A DNA stretch of 64,000 nt. It comes from Bradyrhizobium iriomotense (GTDB lineage Bacteria; Pseudomonadota; Alphaproteobacteria; Rhizobiales; Xanthobacteraceae). The translations under genes and the position numbers were made by a program. Positions 42,367-51,968 of the stretch are shown here, in pieces; position 1 is the first letter of the stretch, and each line of letters starts with the position of its first letter. The stretch lies in contig NZ_JAFCLP010000002.1 of NCBI RefSeq assembly GCF_018129405.1, forward strand, positions 1 through 64,000, written 5' to 3'. The notes beneath the pieces were generated by a model. The model was given only the letters and a program-made list of their open reading frames with translations, made no database searches and was not told the origin of the DNA.

Positions 42367-44769
42367 ATGACCAGCGCAGATACCTCGGCCGCATCCTTTG
42401 ACACGGCCCCAGCCGAAGAGCCGCGACGCTGGTCGCCACGACGCTGGCTGGCGCCCTTTGCCGTGGCGCTCGCACTGCTGTCGGGCCTGCTGACCTTCCT
42501 CGTCCTGACGGGCCTCACGCGGATCGACCCCACGCCGGAGGTGGTCCGCTCGTTCTACCTGATCAATGCCGGCACCATCCTGCTGCTGGTCGGGATCATC
42601 GTCCGCGAGCTCTGGCAGCTCATCCTGGCGCGGCGACGGGGAAGGGCGGCAGCCCGCCTCCATGTCCAGATCGTCAGCCTGTTCTCGATCGTGGCGGTGC
42701 TGCCGGCCGTGCTGGTCTCCGTGGTCGCCAACGTCACCCTCGAGCGCGGCCTCGACCGGCTGTTCTCCGGGCCGACCAAGGAGGTCATTCAGAACTCGCT
42801 GAACATCGCGCGCGCCTACATGCAGGATCATGCGCAGCTGATCCGCGGCGACATTCTCGGCATGGCCAACGACATCGCGCACGCCAGGCCGCTCTACGAC
42901 CAGGACCGGCGCTCGTTCCGCGAGATGCTCACCGCCAGTGCCAGCTCCCGCAATCTGCCGGGCGCGATGATCATCGACAAGAACACCAACATCCTGGAAT
43001 CCGCCGACACCGGCATGCGGCTGGCCTATTCGCCGCCCGCGCCGGACTTCCTCAGCAACGTCAACGAGAACGAGCCTGAGATCGCGGTGCTGCCGGATGC
43101 GAGCTTCGTTGCCGCGGTGATCCGCCTGCGCGCCTTCAGCGACACCTTTCTCTATGTCGCGCGACCTCTCGATCCGAATGTAGTCAATCAGCTGAAGCAG
43201 ACCGAGGTCAGCGTCGCCGAATATGCCCAGATCGAGTCGCGGCGGCTCGGCATCCAGGTCGCCTTCGCCCTGATGTTCGCAGTGATCGCGCTGACCATCC
43301 TGATGGCCTCGGTGCTGATCGGCCTGAACTTCGCCAACTCGCTGGTGGCGCCGATCCGGCGACTGATGAACGCGGCCCATACGGTTTCGACCGGCGACCT
43401 CCACGTGAAGGTGCCGGTGCACCAGTCGGAAGGCGACCTCGCCCAGCTCGGCGAGACCTTCAACAAGATGACGCAGGAATTGCGCAGCCAGCGCGACGAG
43501 CTCGTCAACGCCAGCGACCTCATCGACAGCCGTCGCCGCTTCATCGAGGCCGTGCTGTCGTCGGCGAGCGCCGGCATCATCGGCGTCGATACCTCGGGCA
43601 GCGTCGGCATTCTCAACCGCTCCGCCGAGAAGCTGATCGGGCACTCCGAAGCCGAGACGCTCGGCCATCCGCTCTCGGACGTGCTGCCCGAACTCGACGA
43701 GATGATGAAGACGGCGCGGGAAGGGACCCAGCGCCTGGTGCAAGGCCAGATCACGATCACCCGCGACGGGCAGGAGCGCAATCTCTCGGTCCGCGTCAGC
43801 GCCGAGAAGAACCAGCCGCACGACAGCTACATCATCACGCTCGATGACATCACCGAGCTGGTCTCGGCGCAGCGCACCTCGGCCTGGGGCGACGTGGCGC
43901 GCCGCATCGCCCACGAGATCAAGAACCCGCTGACGCCGATCCAGCTCTCCGCCGAGCGCATCCGCCGCAAGTTCGGCAAGACCATCACCGAGGACAAGGA
44001 CAAGCAGATCTTCGACCAGTGCACCGACACAATCGTGCGTCAGGTCGACGACATCAGGCGCATGGTCGACGAGTTCTCGCGCTTTGCGCGGATGCCCAAG
44101 CCCGTGATGGAGGGCGAGGACGTCGCCGACACGGTGCGGCAGGCGGTGTTCCTGATGAAGGTCGCCCATCCGGAAATCGACATCGAGGCCGACTTCAAGC
44201 AGGATCCGCTGCGCGCCCAGTTCGACCGGCGCCTGATCTCGCAGGCGGTCACCAACATCGTCAAGAACGCCACCGAGGCGATCGAGCAGGTCCCGCCGGA
44301 GGAGCTCGGCAAGGACGGTGGAAAGGGCCGCATCGACGTCGTGGTGTCGCGCGAGGGCGACGACGTGCTGATCGACGTGATCGACAACGGCATCGGCCTG
44401 CCCAAGGTCGCGCGCTCGCGGCTGCTCGAGCCCTACGTGACCACACGCGCCAAGGGCACCGGCCTTGGCCTTGCGATCGTCGGCCGCGTGCTGGAAGACC
44501 ATGGCGGGCGCATCGAGCTGAAGGACGCCTCCGATTTCCGAGAAGGTCAGCGCGGCGCCTGGATGCGGATGCGCTTTGCGATCTCCGGCCAGCCCGCGAA
44601 GAGCCAGGGAGCCGAGCAGGCGCCTGAGCCCATGGCCAGGCCGGACATCAAGGAAACGTCCAAGGAAACCGGCAAGGACTTGGAAACAAAAGGGCCGGCG
44701 GCCGGAACCAAAGGGCCGGACGAAAAGACCAATGATTCAACGAAAATCGAAGCCTCAACAGGCAGCTGA
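42367..44769 (+). CDS. ntrY: Sensor histidine kinase NtrY
   Basis: An 800-residue membrane kinase. It has about four N-terminal helices with a periplasmic part, a HAMP domain (about 330-400), a PAS domain (about 400-500) and a kinase core with H box [24 protein letters not shown] (His516), N box TNIVKNATEAIEQ and G boxes VIDNGIGLP and GTGLGLAIVGR. NtrY works with NtrX in nitrogen, redox and envelope control. ATG 42367 (MTSADTSAAS) is preferred over GTG 42292 because the extra residues are Arg/Ser-rich and overlap the palindrome. It ends in a Lys/Glu/Thr-rich tail. Confidence 0.93.
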   Translation: MTSADTSAASFDTAPAEEPRRWSPRRWLAPFAVALALLSGLLTFLVLTGLTRIDPTPEVVRSFYLINAGTILLLVGIIVRELWQLILARRRGRAAARLHVQIVSLFSIVAVLPAVLVSVVANVTLERGLDRLFSGPTKEVIQNSLNIARAYMQDHAQLIRGDILGMANDIAHARPLYDQDRRSFREMLTASASSRNLPGAMIIDKNTNILESADTGMRLAYSPPAPDFLSNVNENEPEIAVLPDASFVAAVIRLRAFSDTFLYVARPLDPNVVNQLKQTEVSVAEYAQIESRRLGIQVAFALMFAVIALTILMASVLIGLNFANSLVAPIRRLMNAAHTVSTGDLHVKVPVHQSEGDLAQLGETFNKMTQELRSQRDELVNASDLIDSRRRFIEAVLSSASAGIIGVDTSGSVGILNRSAEKLIGHSEAETLGHPLSDVLPELDEMMKTAREGTQRLVQGQITITRDGQERNLSVRVSAEKNQPHDSYIITLDDITELVSAQRTSAWGDVARRIAHEIKNPLTPIQLSAERIRRKFGKTITEDKDKQIFDQCTDTIVRQVDDIRRMVDEFSRFARMPKPVMEGEDVADTVRQAVFLMKVAHPEIDIEADFKQDPLRAQFDRRLISQAVTNIVKNATEAIEQVPPEELGKDGGKGRIDVVVSREGDDVLIDVIDNGIGLPKVARSRLLEPYVTTRAKGTGLGLAIVGRVLEDHGGRIELKDASDFREGQRGAWMRMRFAISGQPAKSQGAEQAPEPMARPDIKETSKETGKDLETKGPAAGTKGPDEKTNDSTKIEASTGS

Positions 44770-44786
44770 GAAGACAGGCGCAACCC

Positions 44787-46157
44787 ATGGCTAGTGAAAT
44801 TCTGATTGTCGATGACGAGGCCGATATTCGGGATCTCGTCGCGGGCATTCTCGAAGACGAAGGGTTCGTCACAAGGACCGCACGCGACAGCGACTCGGCA
44901 CTCGCCGAGATTGCCAATCGCCGGCCGCACCTGGTGTTCCTCGACATCTGGCTGCAGGGCTCCAAGCTCGACGGCCTGCAGCTCTTGGAGCAGGTCAAGA
45001 AGGACAATGCCGACCTGCCGGTCGTGATGATCTCGGGCCACGGCAACATCGAGACCGCGGTCGCCGCGATCAAGCGCGGCGCCTATGACTTCATCGAAAA
45101 GCCGTTCAAGGCCGACCGGCTAATCCTGGTCGCCAATCGCGCGCTGGAGAACTCGCGGCTCAAGCGCGAGGTCAAGGAGCTGAAGCAGCTCGCGCCGAGC
45201 GCAAGCCAGCTGGTCGGCCGCTCACCCAGCATGAACCAGCTGCGCCAGACCATCGAGCGCGCGGCCAAGGCCAACAGCCGCATCCTGATCGTCGGTCCCG
45301 CCGGCGCCGGCAAGGAGCTGACCGCGCGCACGCTGCATGCGGCCTCGGGCCGCGCCGACGGTCCCTTCGTCGTCATCAACGCCGCCGCGATCACGCCCGA
45401 ACGGATGGAGCACGAGCTGTTCGGCATCGAGCAGTCCAACGGCGAGCAGCCGCGCAAGCCCGGCGCGCTCGAGGAGGCCCATGGCGGCACGCTGTTCATC
45501 GACGAGATCGCGGACATGCCGCGCGAGACCCAGAACAAGATCCTGCGCGTGCTGGTCGAGCAGTCGTTCCAGCGCGTCGGCGGCACCGCCAAGGTGCAGG
45601 TCGACGTGCGCATCATCTCATCCACCGCGCGCAATCTCGAAGAGGAGATCGCGGCCGGCCACTTCCGCGAGGACCTCTATCATCGGCTCTCGGTGGTGCC
45701 GATCCGCGTGCCGGCGCTGTCGGAACGGCGCGAGGACATTCCGGAGCTGATCGACTACTTCATGGAGCAGATATCGGCCGGCAGTGGCCTGCCCAAGCGC
45801 CAGATCGGGCAGGACGCGATGGCGGTGCTGCAATCGCATGTCTGGCCCGGCAATGTGCGCCAGCTCCGCAACAATGTTGAAAGAGTCATGATTCTGGCGG
45901 CCGGCGGACCGGAGGTCATCATCACTGCCGACATGTTGCCGCAGGACGTCGGCTCGATGGTGCCGGCGATGCCGACCAGCAACAATGGCGAGCACATCAT
46001 GGGCCTGCCGCTGCGCGAAGCGCGCGAAGTGTTCGAGCGCGACTATTTGATTGCACAGATCAGCCGTTTTTCAGGAAATATTTCTCGCACGGCTGAGTTC
46101 GTTGGCATGGAACGGTCGGCGCTGCATCGGAAGTTGAAGGCGCTCGGCGTCGGCTAG
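44787..46157 (+). CDS. ntrX: Response regulator NtrX
   Basis: A 456-residue NtrC-family regulator. Receiver with Asp53 (VFLDIWLQGSKLDG), AAA+ domain with an altered Walker A (GPAGAGKELTARTLH) and Walker B GTLFIDEIADMP, and a C-terminal Fis-type HTH (FSGNISRTAEFVGMERSALHRKLKALG). The GAFTGA sigma-54 loop is missing: the region reads LFGIEQSNGEQPRKPGALEEA. It therefore probably does not activate sigma-54 polymerase in the classical way. It is 17 bases after ntrY. Confidence 0.95.
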   Translation: MASEILIVDDEADIRDLVAGILEDEGFVTRTARDSDSALAEIANRRPHLVFLDIWLQGSKLDGLQLLEQVKKDNADLPVVMISGHGNIETAVAAIKRGAYDFIEKPFKADRLILVANRALENSRLKREVKELKQLAPSASQLVGRSPSMNQLRQTIERAAKANSRILIVGPAGAGKELTARTLHAASGRADGPFVVINAAAITPERMEHELFGIEQSNGEQPRKPGALEEAHGGTLFIDEIADMPRETQNKILRVLVEQSFQRVGGTAKVQVDVRIISSTARNLEEEIAAGHFREDLYHRLSVVPIRVPALSERREDIPELIDYFMEQISAGSGLPKRQIGQDAMAVLQSHVWPGNVRQLRNNVERVMILAAGGPEVIITADMLPQDVGSMVPAMPTSNNGEHIMGLPLREAREVFERDYLIAQISRFSGNISRTAEFVGMERSALHRKLKALGVG

Positions 46158-46315
46158 TGCCGCGCCGTTGCAGCCGCCCTCGGGAATAGGCGAGGAAAAT
46201 CATCGATTTCCGTAGTTTTTCGGGGCAATAGGGCGTCGGCTGCCGCGCGAAGCGGCTTGCCTAATATCCCGACCTGTCCTCTAATCGAACCGCTGTTCCT
46301 TCCGAGGGGGATCTC

Positions 46316-46378
46316 ATGAGGAACGGCAACCGGAAGAGGCTCCGAATTCCACAAAGAGGGCCGCATCCGGCGCAATAA
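46316..46378 (+). CDS. Possible 20-aa basic leader peptide before hfq
   Basis: ATG 46316 follows the strong signal GAGGGGG (46304-46310) and encodes MRNGNRKRLRIPQRGPHPAQ, then TAA at 46376. It ends 27 bases before the hfq start. It could be a translated upstream frame that affects hfq translation, or a chance frame; the strong ribosome binding site is the argument in favour. Confidence 0.35.
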   Translation: MRNGNRKRLRIPQRGPHPAQ

Positions 46379-46405
46379 AAAGAAACTCAAAGCGAGAAAA
46401 AAACA

Positions 46406-46654
46406 ATGGCGGCAGACCGCGCACAAAACCTACAGGACACCTTCCTTAATCACGTTCGCAAAACCAAGACGCCACTGACGATCTTTCTGGTCAACGGAGT
46501 GAAGCTCCAGGGCATCGTGACCTGGTTCGACAATTTCTGTTTGCTGCTTCGTCGCGACGGTCACTCGCAGCTGGTCTACAAGCATGCGATCTCGACCATC
46601 ATGCCGGGCGCGCCCATCCAGTTGTTCGAAGGCGGCGAGGATCAGCCGGCTTGA
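46406..46654 (+). CDS. hfq: RNA chaperone Hfq
   Basis: An 82-residue Sm-like protein that pairs small RNAs with mRNAs. Conserved parts are [27 protein letters not shown] (Sm1) and [10 protein letters not shown] (Sm2). Short C-terminal tail as is normal in alphaproteobacteria. Its position after ntrX and before hflX is the standard order. Confidence 0.98.
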   Translation: MAADRAQNLQDTFLNHVRKTKTPLTIFLVNGVKLQGIVTWFDNFCLLLRRDGHSQLVYKHAISTIMPGAPIQLFEGGEDQPA

Positions 46655-46665
46655 GAGTGATCTGA

Positions 46666-48048
46666 TTGGAACCCCGGAATTTCGACGGGGATGCCGACCG
46701 TCCGCGGTCGGCAGGGGCTAAGCAGACGGGGCGGGTGCTTGTCATCGGCCCCTATTTGCGAGTGCGCGCGGGAAGTACCGACGCGCAATCGGAAAGTCAT
46801 GTCCAACGCGACGCCGAGGCCCGGCTCGATGAAGCCGCCGGCCTTGCGCGCGCGATCGACCTCGTCATTGCCGATGCGATCATCGCGCCGATCAGCCAGA
46901 TCCGGCCCGCGACCTATATCGGCAAAGGCAAGGTCGAGGAGATCGCAGCGCTAGCCAAGAGCCTCGACGTCGAGCTCGTGGTGATGGATTGCGCGCTGGC
47001 GCCGATCCAGCAGCGCAATCTCGAGAAGGAATTGCACGCCAAGGTGCTCGACCGCACCGGCCTCATCCTGGAAATCTTCGGCCGTCGCGCCAAGACCAAG
47101 GAGGGCTCGCTCCAGGTCGAGCTCGCGCATCTCAACTACCAGCGCTCGCGCCTGGTGCGATCCTGGACCCATCTGGAGCGCCAGCGCGGCGGTTTCGGCT
47201 TCATGGGCGGTCCGGGCGAGACTCAGATCGAGGCCGACCGACGCCTGATCCAGGAGCGCATCACCAAGCTCGAGAGCGAGCTGAAGAAGGTGCAGGCGAC
47301 GCGGCGGCTGCACCGTGCCGGCCGCCAGCGCGTGCCGTATCGCGTGGTCGCGCTGGTCGGCTACACCAATGCCGGCAAGTCGACGCTGTTCAACCGCCTG
47401 ACCCGCGCCGACGTGCAGGCCGCCGACATGCTGTTCGCGACACTCGACCCCACCTTGCGCGCACTCAACCTGCCGCATGGCGGCAAGGCGATGCTGTCGG
47501 ACACCGTCGGCTTCATCTCCAACCTGCCGACCCAGCTCGTCGCCGCCTTCCGCGCCACGCTGGAGGAGGTGCTGGAGGCCGACGTGATCCTGCACGTCCG
47601 CGACATCTCGCATGAGGATGCCGAGGCGCAGCAGAGCGACGTCGACGCGGTACTGCGCCAGCTCGGCATCAATCCAGACGACTCCGGCCGCATCATCGAG
47701 GTCTGGAACAAGATCGACCGTTACGAGCCAGAGCAGCGCGAGGAGCTTCTGAACATCGCCGCACGCAGGCCGGAAGATCATCCGGCGATGCTGGTCTCCG
47801 CCGTGTCGGGCGAGGGCATCGACGCGCTGCTCGCCGCGATCGAGCAGCGGTTAGCCGCCAAGCGCACCACGCTCGATCTCTCAATCGACGCCGCCGACGG
47901 CGCCGGCATCAGCTGGCTGCACCGCAATGCCGAGGTGCTGGCCAAGGAGCTGCACGACGGCCGCTTCGACATGACGGTGCGGGTGGATGAGACCAAGCGG
48001 GATATCGTGGTGAACCGGTTCGACGCCGTGCCGCGTCTTTCCGCGTAA
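46666..48048 (+). CDS. hflX: GTPase HflX
   Basis: A 460-residue ribosome-associated GTPase that rescues or splits stalled ribosomes. N-terminal HflX domain with [20 protein letters not shown], a glycine-rich linker ([19 protein letters not shown]), then a G domain: G1 [12 protein letters not shown], switch [13 protein letters not shown] and [11 protein letters not shown]4 NKID. The frame starts at TTG 46666, 11 bases after hfq, with GAG-type signals weak; a later start cannot be excluded. Confidence 0.95.
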   Translation: MEPRNFDGDADRPRSAGAKQTGRVLVIGPYLRVRAGSTDAQSESHVQRDAEARLDEAAGLARAIDLVIADAIIAPISQIRPATYIGKGKVEEIAALAKSLDVELVVMDCALAPIQQRNLEKELHAKVLDRTGLILEIFGRRAKTKEGSLQVELAHLNYQRSRLVRSWTHLERQRGGFGFMGGPGETQIEADRRLIQERITKLESELKKVQATRRLHRAGRQRVPYRVVALVGYTNAGKSTLFNRLTRADVQAADMLFATLDPTLRALNLPHGGKAMLSDTVGFISNLPTQLVAAFRATLEEVLEADVILHVRDISHEDAEAQQSDVDAVLRQLGINPDDSGRIIEVWNKIDRYEPEQREELLNIAARRPEDHPAMLVSAVSGEGIDALLAAIEQRLAAKRTTLDLSIDAADGAGISWLHRNAEVLAKELHDGRFDMTVRVDETKRDIVVNRFDAVPRLSA

Positions 48049-48052
48049 GGCT

Positions 48053-48189
48053 GTCGTCCCGGCGAAGGCCGGGACCCATACCGCGTGATCTATCGAGGGA
48101 AAGCGGTCGTCGTACCGACGAACTCATAACTCCCAGTCTTCGCCAAACTCCTCCCTGTGGTTATGGGTCCCGGCCTTCGCCGGGACGAC
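48053..48189. repeat. 28-bp inverted repeat between hflX and mazG
   Basis: Arms 48053-48080 and 48162-48189 are perfectly complementary over 28 bases (starting GTCGTCCCGGCGAAGG), and each arm itself folds through CCCGGCGAAGGCCGGG. With an 81-base loop, it lies between convergent genes and can end transcription from both. It is the familiar GTCGTCCCGGCGAAGGC palindrome of Bradyrhizobium intergenic regions. Confidence 0.85.
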
Positions 48190-48196
48190 CGCGGAG

Positions 48197-49057
48197 TTAG
48201 CGGCGCGCTTGATTGCTTCTCTCAACAGCAGGAGCCTGCTTCTCATCCCCCTTCGCCGCATTCCACAGCGCGTCCATCTCAGCCAGCGACGCCTGCTCCA
48301 GCGTCCGGCCCTGCGCCTCCAGCGCACGCTCGATGAACGCAAAGCGCCGTTCGAATTTGGCGTTGGTCGCGCGCAGCGCGGCTTCCGGATCGGCGTCGAC
48401 ATGGCGGGCGAGGTTGACGAGTGCGAACATCAGGTCGCCGGTCTCTTCCGCAATCTCCTGCTTGTCGTTGCGGTCCAATGCCGCCTCGATCTCGTCGACC
48501 TCCTCGCGGATCTTGTGCAGCACCGCGCGCGGGTCGTTCCAGTCGAAGCCGACGGCGGAAGCCTTGCGCTGAAGCTCCATGGCACGGGTCAAAGCCGGCT
48601 GGCCGGCCTTGACGCCCGATAGCAGCGATTTGTGCTCCGGAGCTTCCTCCGGCGGCCGGCGTGCGGCGCGCTCGGCTTTCTCCTCCGCCTTGATGCGGTC
48701 CCAGACTTCCTTGACGTGATGCGGGGCGAGATTGCCGTTCTTGTCGGCGAAGACGTGGGGATGACGCCGGATCATCTTGCGGGTGATGGCCTCGACCACG
48801 TCGCCGAAAGCAAACGCGTTCTGCTCCGACGCCATCTGGGCATGGAACACGACCTGGAGCAGGAGATCGCCAAGCTCCTCGCGCAGGTCGTCGAGATCGC
48901 CACGGGTGATGGCGTCGACCACCTCGTAGGCTTCCTCGATCGTGTAGGGCGCGATGGTTGCAAAATCCTGCTCGAGGTCCCAGGGGCAGCCGGTCACCGG
49001 CGTGCGCAGCGCCGCCATGATCTCGATCAGGCGGGAGATGTCGCGGGAAGGGGTCAT
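48197..49057 (-). CDS. mazG: Nucleoside triphosphate pyrophosphohydrolase MazG
   Basis: A 286-residue enzyme that cleaves NTPs to NMP and pyrophosphate. Two tandem MazG domains are visible: the first at about 8-120 ([44 protein letters not shown] with the EExxE-type metal site), the second at about 160-250 ([29 protein letters not shown]). Length is usual. Convergent to hflX, divergent from queC. Confidence 0.95.
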   Translation of the reverse strand: MTPSRDISRLIEIMAALRTPVTGCPWDLEQDFATIAPYTIEEAYEVVDAITRGDLDDLREELGDLLLQVVFHAQMASEQNAFAFGDVVEAITRKMIRRHPHVFADKNGNLAPHHVKEVWDRIKAEEKAERAARRPPEEAPEHKSLLSGVKAGQPALTRAMELQRKASAVGFDWNDPRAVLHKIREEVDEIEAALDRNDKQEIAEETGDLMFALVNLARHVDADPEAALRATNAKFERRFAFIERALEAQGRTLEQASLAEMDALWNAAKGDEKQAPAVERSNQARR

Positions 49058-49182
49058 TGCGGGCAGTCTCCTGGGTCCAGAACCTTATGCCAAAAGCGCG
49101 CCGCCGTTCCCAGCGGGGCGCGGCGAAACAGGCCGATTTCTACCGATTGGCGGGCGAGGTGCGCAGTGCTAAAGCGCGGGCC

Positions 49183-49899
49183 ATGAGTGACGCATTTTCC
49201 TCCGAAACCGCGCTGGTGCTGTTCTCCGGCGGCCAGGATTCCACCACCTGCCTCGCCTGGGCGCTGAGCCGCTTTGCCCGCGTGGAGACGCTGGGGTTCG
49301 AGTACGGCCAGCGCCACGCCATCGAGCTGGCCTGCCGCGAGCGCCTGCTCGACGGCATCAAGGGCCTGCGCGCCGATTGGGCCGCAAAGCTCGGCGAGAG
49401 CCACACGCTGTCCATCCCGACGCTGGCGGCCGTGTCAGAGACGGCGTTGACGCGCGACGTCGCGATCGCGATGGGGGCCGATGGCCTGCCCAATACCTTC
49501 GTGCCGGGCCGCAACCTCGTGTTCCTGACCTTCGCCGCGGCGCTGGCCTATCGGCGCGGCATCAGCCACATCGTCGGCGGCATGTGCGAGACCGACTATT
49601 CCGGCTATCCAGATTGCCGCGACGAGACCATCCGCGCCATGCAGGCCGCGCTCTCCCTCGGCATGGCGAGGCCCTTCGAGCTGCACACGCCGTTGATGTG
49701 GATCGACAAGGCCGCGACCTGGAAGCTGGCGCATGATCTCGGCGGCGACGGGCTGGTCGACCTGATCCGCGAGCAGTCCCACACCTGCTATCTCGGTGAA
49801 CGCGGCGCGCAGCACGAGTGGGGATATGGGTGCGGGGAGTGCCCGGCGTGCCGTTTGCGGGCGAAGGGGTGGGGGGAGTACGTGGTGGGGCGCAAATAG
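49183..49899 (+). CDS. queC: 7-cyano-7-deazaguanine synthase QueC
   Basis: A 238-residue ATP-dependent enzyme that makes preQ0 for queuosine in tRNA. The PP-loop is [18 protein letters not shown] and the zinc site is formed by Cys residues in [25 protein letters not shown]. Start ATG 49183 is chosen because the PP-loop then lies near residue 12, as usual; the upstream frame from 49057 is Arg-rich and non-coding. No other que genes are nearby. Confidence 0.95.
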   Translation: MSDAFSSETALVLFSGGQDSTTCLAWALSRFARVETLGFEYGQRHAIELACRERLLDGIKGLRADWAAKLGESHTLSIPTLAAVSETALTRDVAIAMGADGLPNTFVPGRNLVFLTFAAALAYRRGISHIVGGMCETDYSGYPDCRDETIRAMQAALSLGMARPFELHTPLMWIDKAATWKLAHDLGGDGLVDLIREQSHTCYLGERGAQHEWGYGCGECPACRLRAKGWGEYVVGRK

Positions 49900-49913
49900 C
49901 GCTCCGATCTCCG

Positions 49914-50015
49914 CTGTCATTCCCCGCGAAGGCGGGGAATCCAGTACGCAGCGGGTTCTCCGTATCTCACAAACGTCTCTGGAATACTGGATCACCCGCC
50001 TTCGGGTGATGACAG
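49914..50015. repeat. Compound palindromic repeat after queC
   Basis: Outer arms CTGTCAT/ATGACAG enclose three nested pairings (TTCCCCGC-GAAG-GCGGGGAA, CCAGTA...TACTGG, CACCCGCCTTCGGGTG) and TTTTG follows. It lies between the convergent genes queC and the nitrile hydratase accessory gene. Confidence 0.75.
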
Positions 50016-50056
50016 TTTTGGGTGAGGCGGCAGCGCCTACACAACTCGCTAAGCGA

Positions 50057-50437
50057 TTACCCCGCAAAATCCTCCGGCCTGAGCTCGATCGGCTTGCCGT
50101 GCGGCGTGCGATCCGCCGCGTGGTCCCAGGCGTCGCGATAGCGGTGCAGCGTGTCCATCGAGGCGACGCCCTTGCGCGCGACGAGGCCTTCCAGCGTGGC
50201 GAGCCAGTGCAGATAGTAGGTCTCGCCCGTGTCAGGATCGCCGGCGGCCTGCGCGCGCTTGATCTCGGAGGCCAAAGCTGCGGCCCATTCGGGCCAGGTG
50301 AACACGCCGCGCTCGTGGAGGCTCAAGGCCATCGCGAACGCATGCGCCTCCCAGGGTGCGCGGAACACCGGGCCGTCGTCATCGCGGGGAATGCTTGGAA
50401 TGGCCGCCGTGGCGGCGGCAGCAGCAGTGCTGCTCAT
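50057..50437 (-). CDS. Nitrile hydratase accessory (activator) protein
   Basis: A 126-residue protein like the N-terminal domain of the nitrile hydratase beta subunit, as activator/metallochaperone proteins of cobalt enzymes are: FRAPWEAHAFAMALSLHERGVFTWPEWAAAL, YYLHWLATLEGLVARKGV, then a short Pro-rich end. It helps insert cobalt into the alpha subunit. Start ATG 50437 shares one base with the stop of the beta gene (TGATG). Last gene of the operon alpha-beta-activator. Confidence 0.9.
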   Translation of the reverse strand: MSSTAAAAATAAIPSIPRDDDGPVFRAPWEAHAFAMALSLHERGVFTWPEWAAALASEIKRAQAAGDPDTGETYYLHWLATLEGLVARKGVASMDTLHRYRDAWDHAADRTPHGKPIELRPEDFAG

Positions 50438-51096
50438 CACGCCGGGTCCAGATAGGGCTCGAACGCGTCGATCGACACCTTCAGCGTCGGATCGCCATCC
50501 TCGCCCCAGAGATCGCGGCCCTCGAACACGACGGTATAGAGCCATTGCGGGTTCTCGCCGCGCTCCATCGCCGCCGAATCCGGAAAGACATGGCAGCCAT
50601 GGTTCAGCTCGACGACGCCGACATGGCCGCGCACGTAGCGCGGCAGCCGGGTGTGCGTGGCCGGATGGATGTTCTTGGCGCGCACGCGATCACCGATATT
50701 GAACTTGGCGGGCGCCGGGGCAGGGCGGGCGAACTTGCCGCGCACCATGATGCGCTCGACATTGGCGAGATCGAACTTGCCGTGCTTGAGCGCCTTCGGA
50801 GCTTGCATCGCGTGGCCGGCGGCGACCTCCTCGCGGGTGAGGTAGCCCTTCTCGATCAGCAACTCCTCGAGCCCGAGGAACCATTTCTTGTAATAGGAAC
50901 TCGACAGATAGACATGCGGCGGCAGCGTCTCTCGATAGAAGCGCGAGGTGTCGATGTTGAACGCGCCGGCCGCGCCCATCGCGCGCACCATGGCGAGGAC
51001 GCGAGATTCCCACTCCTCATGAAACATCGGCTCGTTGGGCTCGGGCTCGACCTTGCCGAACCCATCCATGCCGCCCATGTCGTGCACGCCGTTCAC
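50437..51096 (-). CDS. nthB: Nitrile hydratase subunit beta
   Basis: A 219-residue subunit. [22 protein letters not shown] is the standard start of the family, so the GTG at 51096 is the start codon; it overlaps the alpha stop by four bases. The C-terminal SH3-like barrel is present ([29 protein letters not shown]). It forms the alpha-beta dimer that hydrates nitriles to amides. Confidence 0.94.
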   Translation of the reverse strand: MNGVHDMGGMDGFGKVEPEPNEPMFHEEWESRVLAMVRAMGAAGAFNIDTSRFYRETLPPHVYLSSSYYKKWFLGLEELLIEKGYLTREEVAAGHAMQAPKALKHGKFDLANVERIMVRGKFARPAPAPAKFNIGDRVRAKNIHPATHTRLPRYVRGHVGVVELNHGCHVFPDSAAMERGENPQWLYTVVFEGRDLWGEDGDPTLKVSIDAFEPYLDPA

Positions 51097-51725
51097 GACG
51101 GCGCTCCCGGCGTCCTGGGAAAGCCGGTCCCGATCATGGAATCGCGCGTGACGAGCCCGGCGAGCTGCTCCTCGCTCCAGCCTTCGGTGCCCTCGGGGCG
51201 CATCGGCAGCACCAGGAAGCGCGTCTCCGCAGTCGAATCCCAGACCCGGATCTCCATGTCCTTCGGCAAGCTGACGTCGAAATCGGCGAGCACGCCGCGC
51301 GGATCCTTCACCGCGCGCGAGCGGTAGGGCGCAGCCTTGTACCAGACCGGCGGCAGCCCCAGCATTTCCCAGGGGTAGCAGGAGCACAGCGTGCACACGA
51401 CCATGTTGTGTCGCTCCGGTGTGTTCTCGACCACGACGAGATGATCGCCGACGCGGCTGACATGACCGAGCGTGCTGATTGCCTTGCTGCCGTCCTCGAG
51501 CAGCGCCTGCTTGAAGGCCGGATCGGTCCATGCCTTGGCAACGACGCGCGCGCCGTTATGCGGGCCGATCTTGGTCTCGTAGGCCTGGATGATGGCATCA
51601 AGCGCAGCCGGCTCGACATAGCCTTTTTCGGTCAGGATCGTCTCGAGCGCGCGCACGCGCAGCTCGGTTTCGGACAGCTCCGAATGATCGTGATCGTGGT
51701 GATGATGGTCGTGATCTTGGCTCAT
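51093..51725 (-). CDS. nthA: Nitrile hydratase subunit alpha, cobalt type
   Basis: A 210-residue catalytic subunit. The metal site reads [10 protein letters not shown], with Cys111, Cys114 and Cys116; Thr in the second position marks the cobalt form (iron enzymes have Ser). The N-terminus carries a run of His and Asp ([16 protein letters not shown]), which could hold cobalt for loading. The gene leads the operon nthA-nthB-activator and diverges from a permease gene at 51969. Confidence 0.95.
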   Translation of the reverse strand: MSQDHDHHHHDHDHSELSETELRVRALETILTEKGYVEPAALDAIIQAYETKIGPHNGARVVAKAWTDPAFKQALLEDGSKAISTLGHVSRVGDHLVVVENTPERHNMVVCTLCSCYPWEMLGLPPVWYKAAPYRSRAVKDPRGVLADFDVSLPKDMEIRVWDSTAETRFLVLPMRPEGTEGWSEEQLAGLVTRDSMIGTGFPRTPGAPS

Positions 51726-51968
51726 AGCGGCAAAGATAGGCGCTTTGGTCCGCTTCTGTCGAGCGTTGGTTGCAGCGCAATCCGGCCACCTGTTCGTGAC
51801 GCCGTTGGGCGCTAACATTGGCGCCGGCAAGCTGGCGAAGCCATCCCACGAGTTGGTCCCGGACGGCCATTGATTGCACCGAGGACAATCCGTATACGCG
51901 GCGCAGGGACAAAAGCGGCCTGGTCAGTTTGGCCGGACCAACGCGACGATAATCGAGGGGGAGGGCCC

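Noticed and set aside
42322-44502. 726-codon minus-strand frame
   Set aside because: Antisense of ntrY, rich in His/Asp/Arg/Leu, typical for a reverse reading of a high-GC gene.
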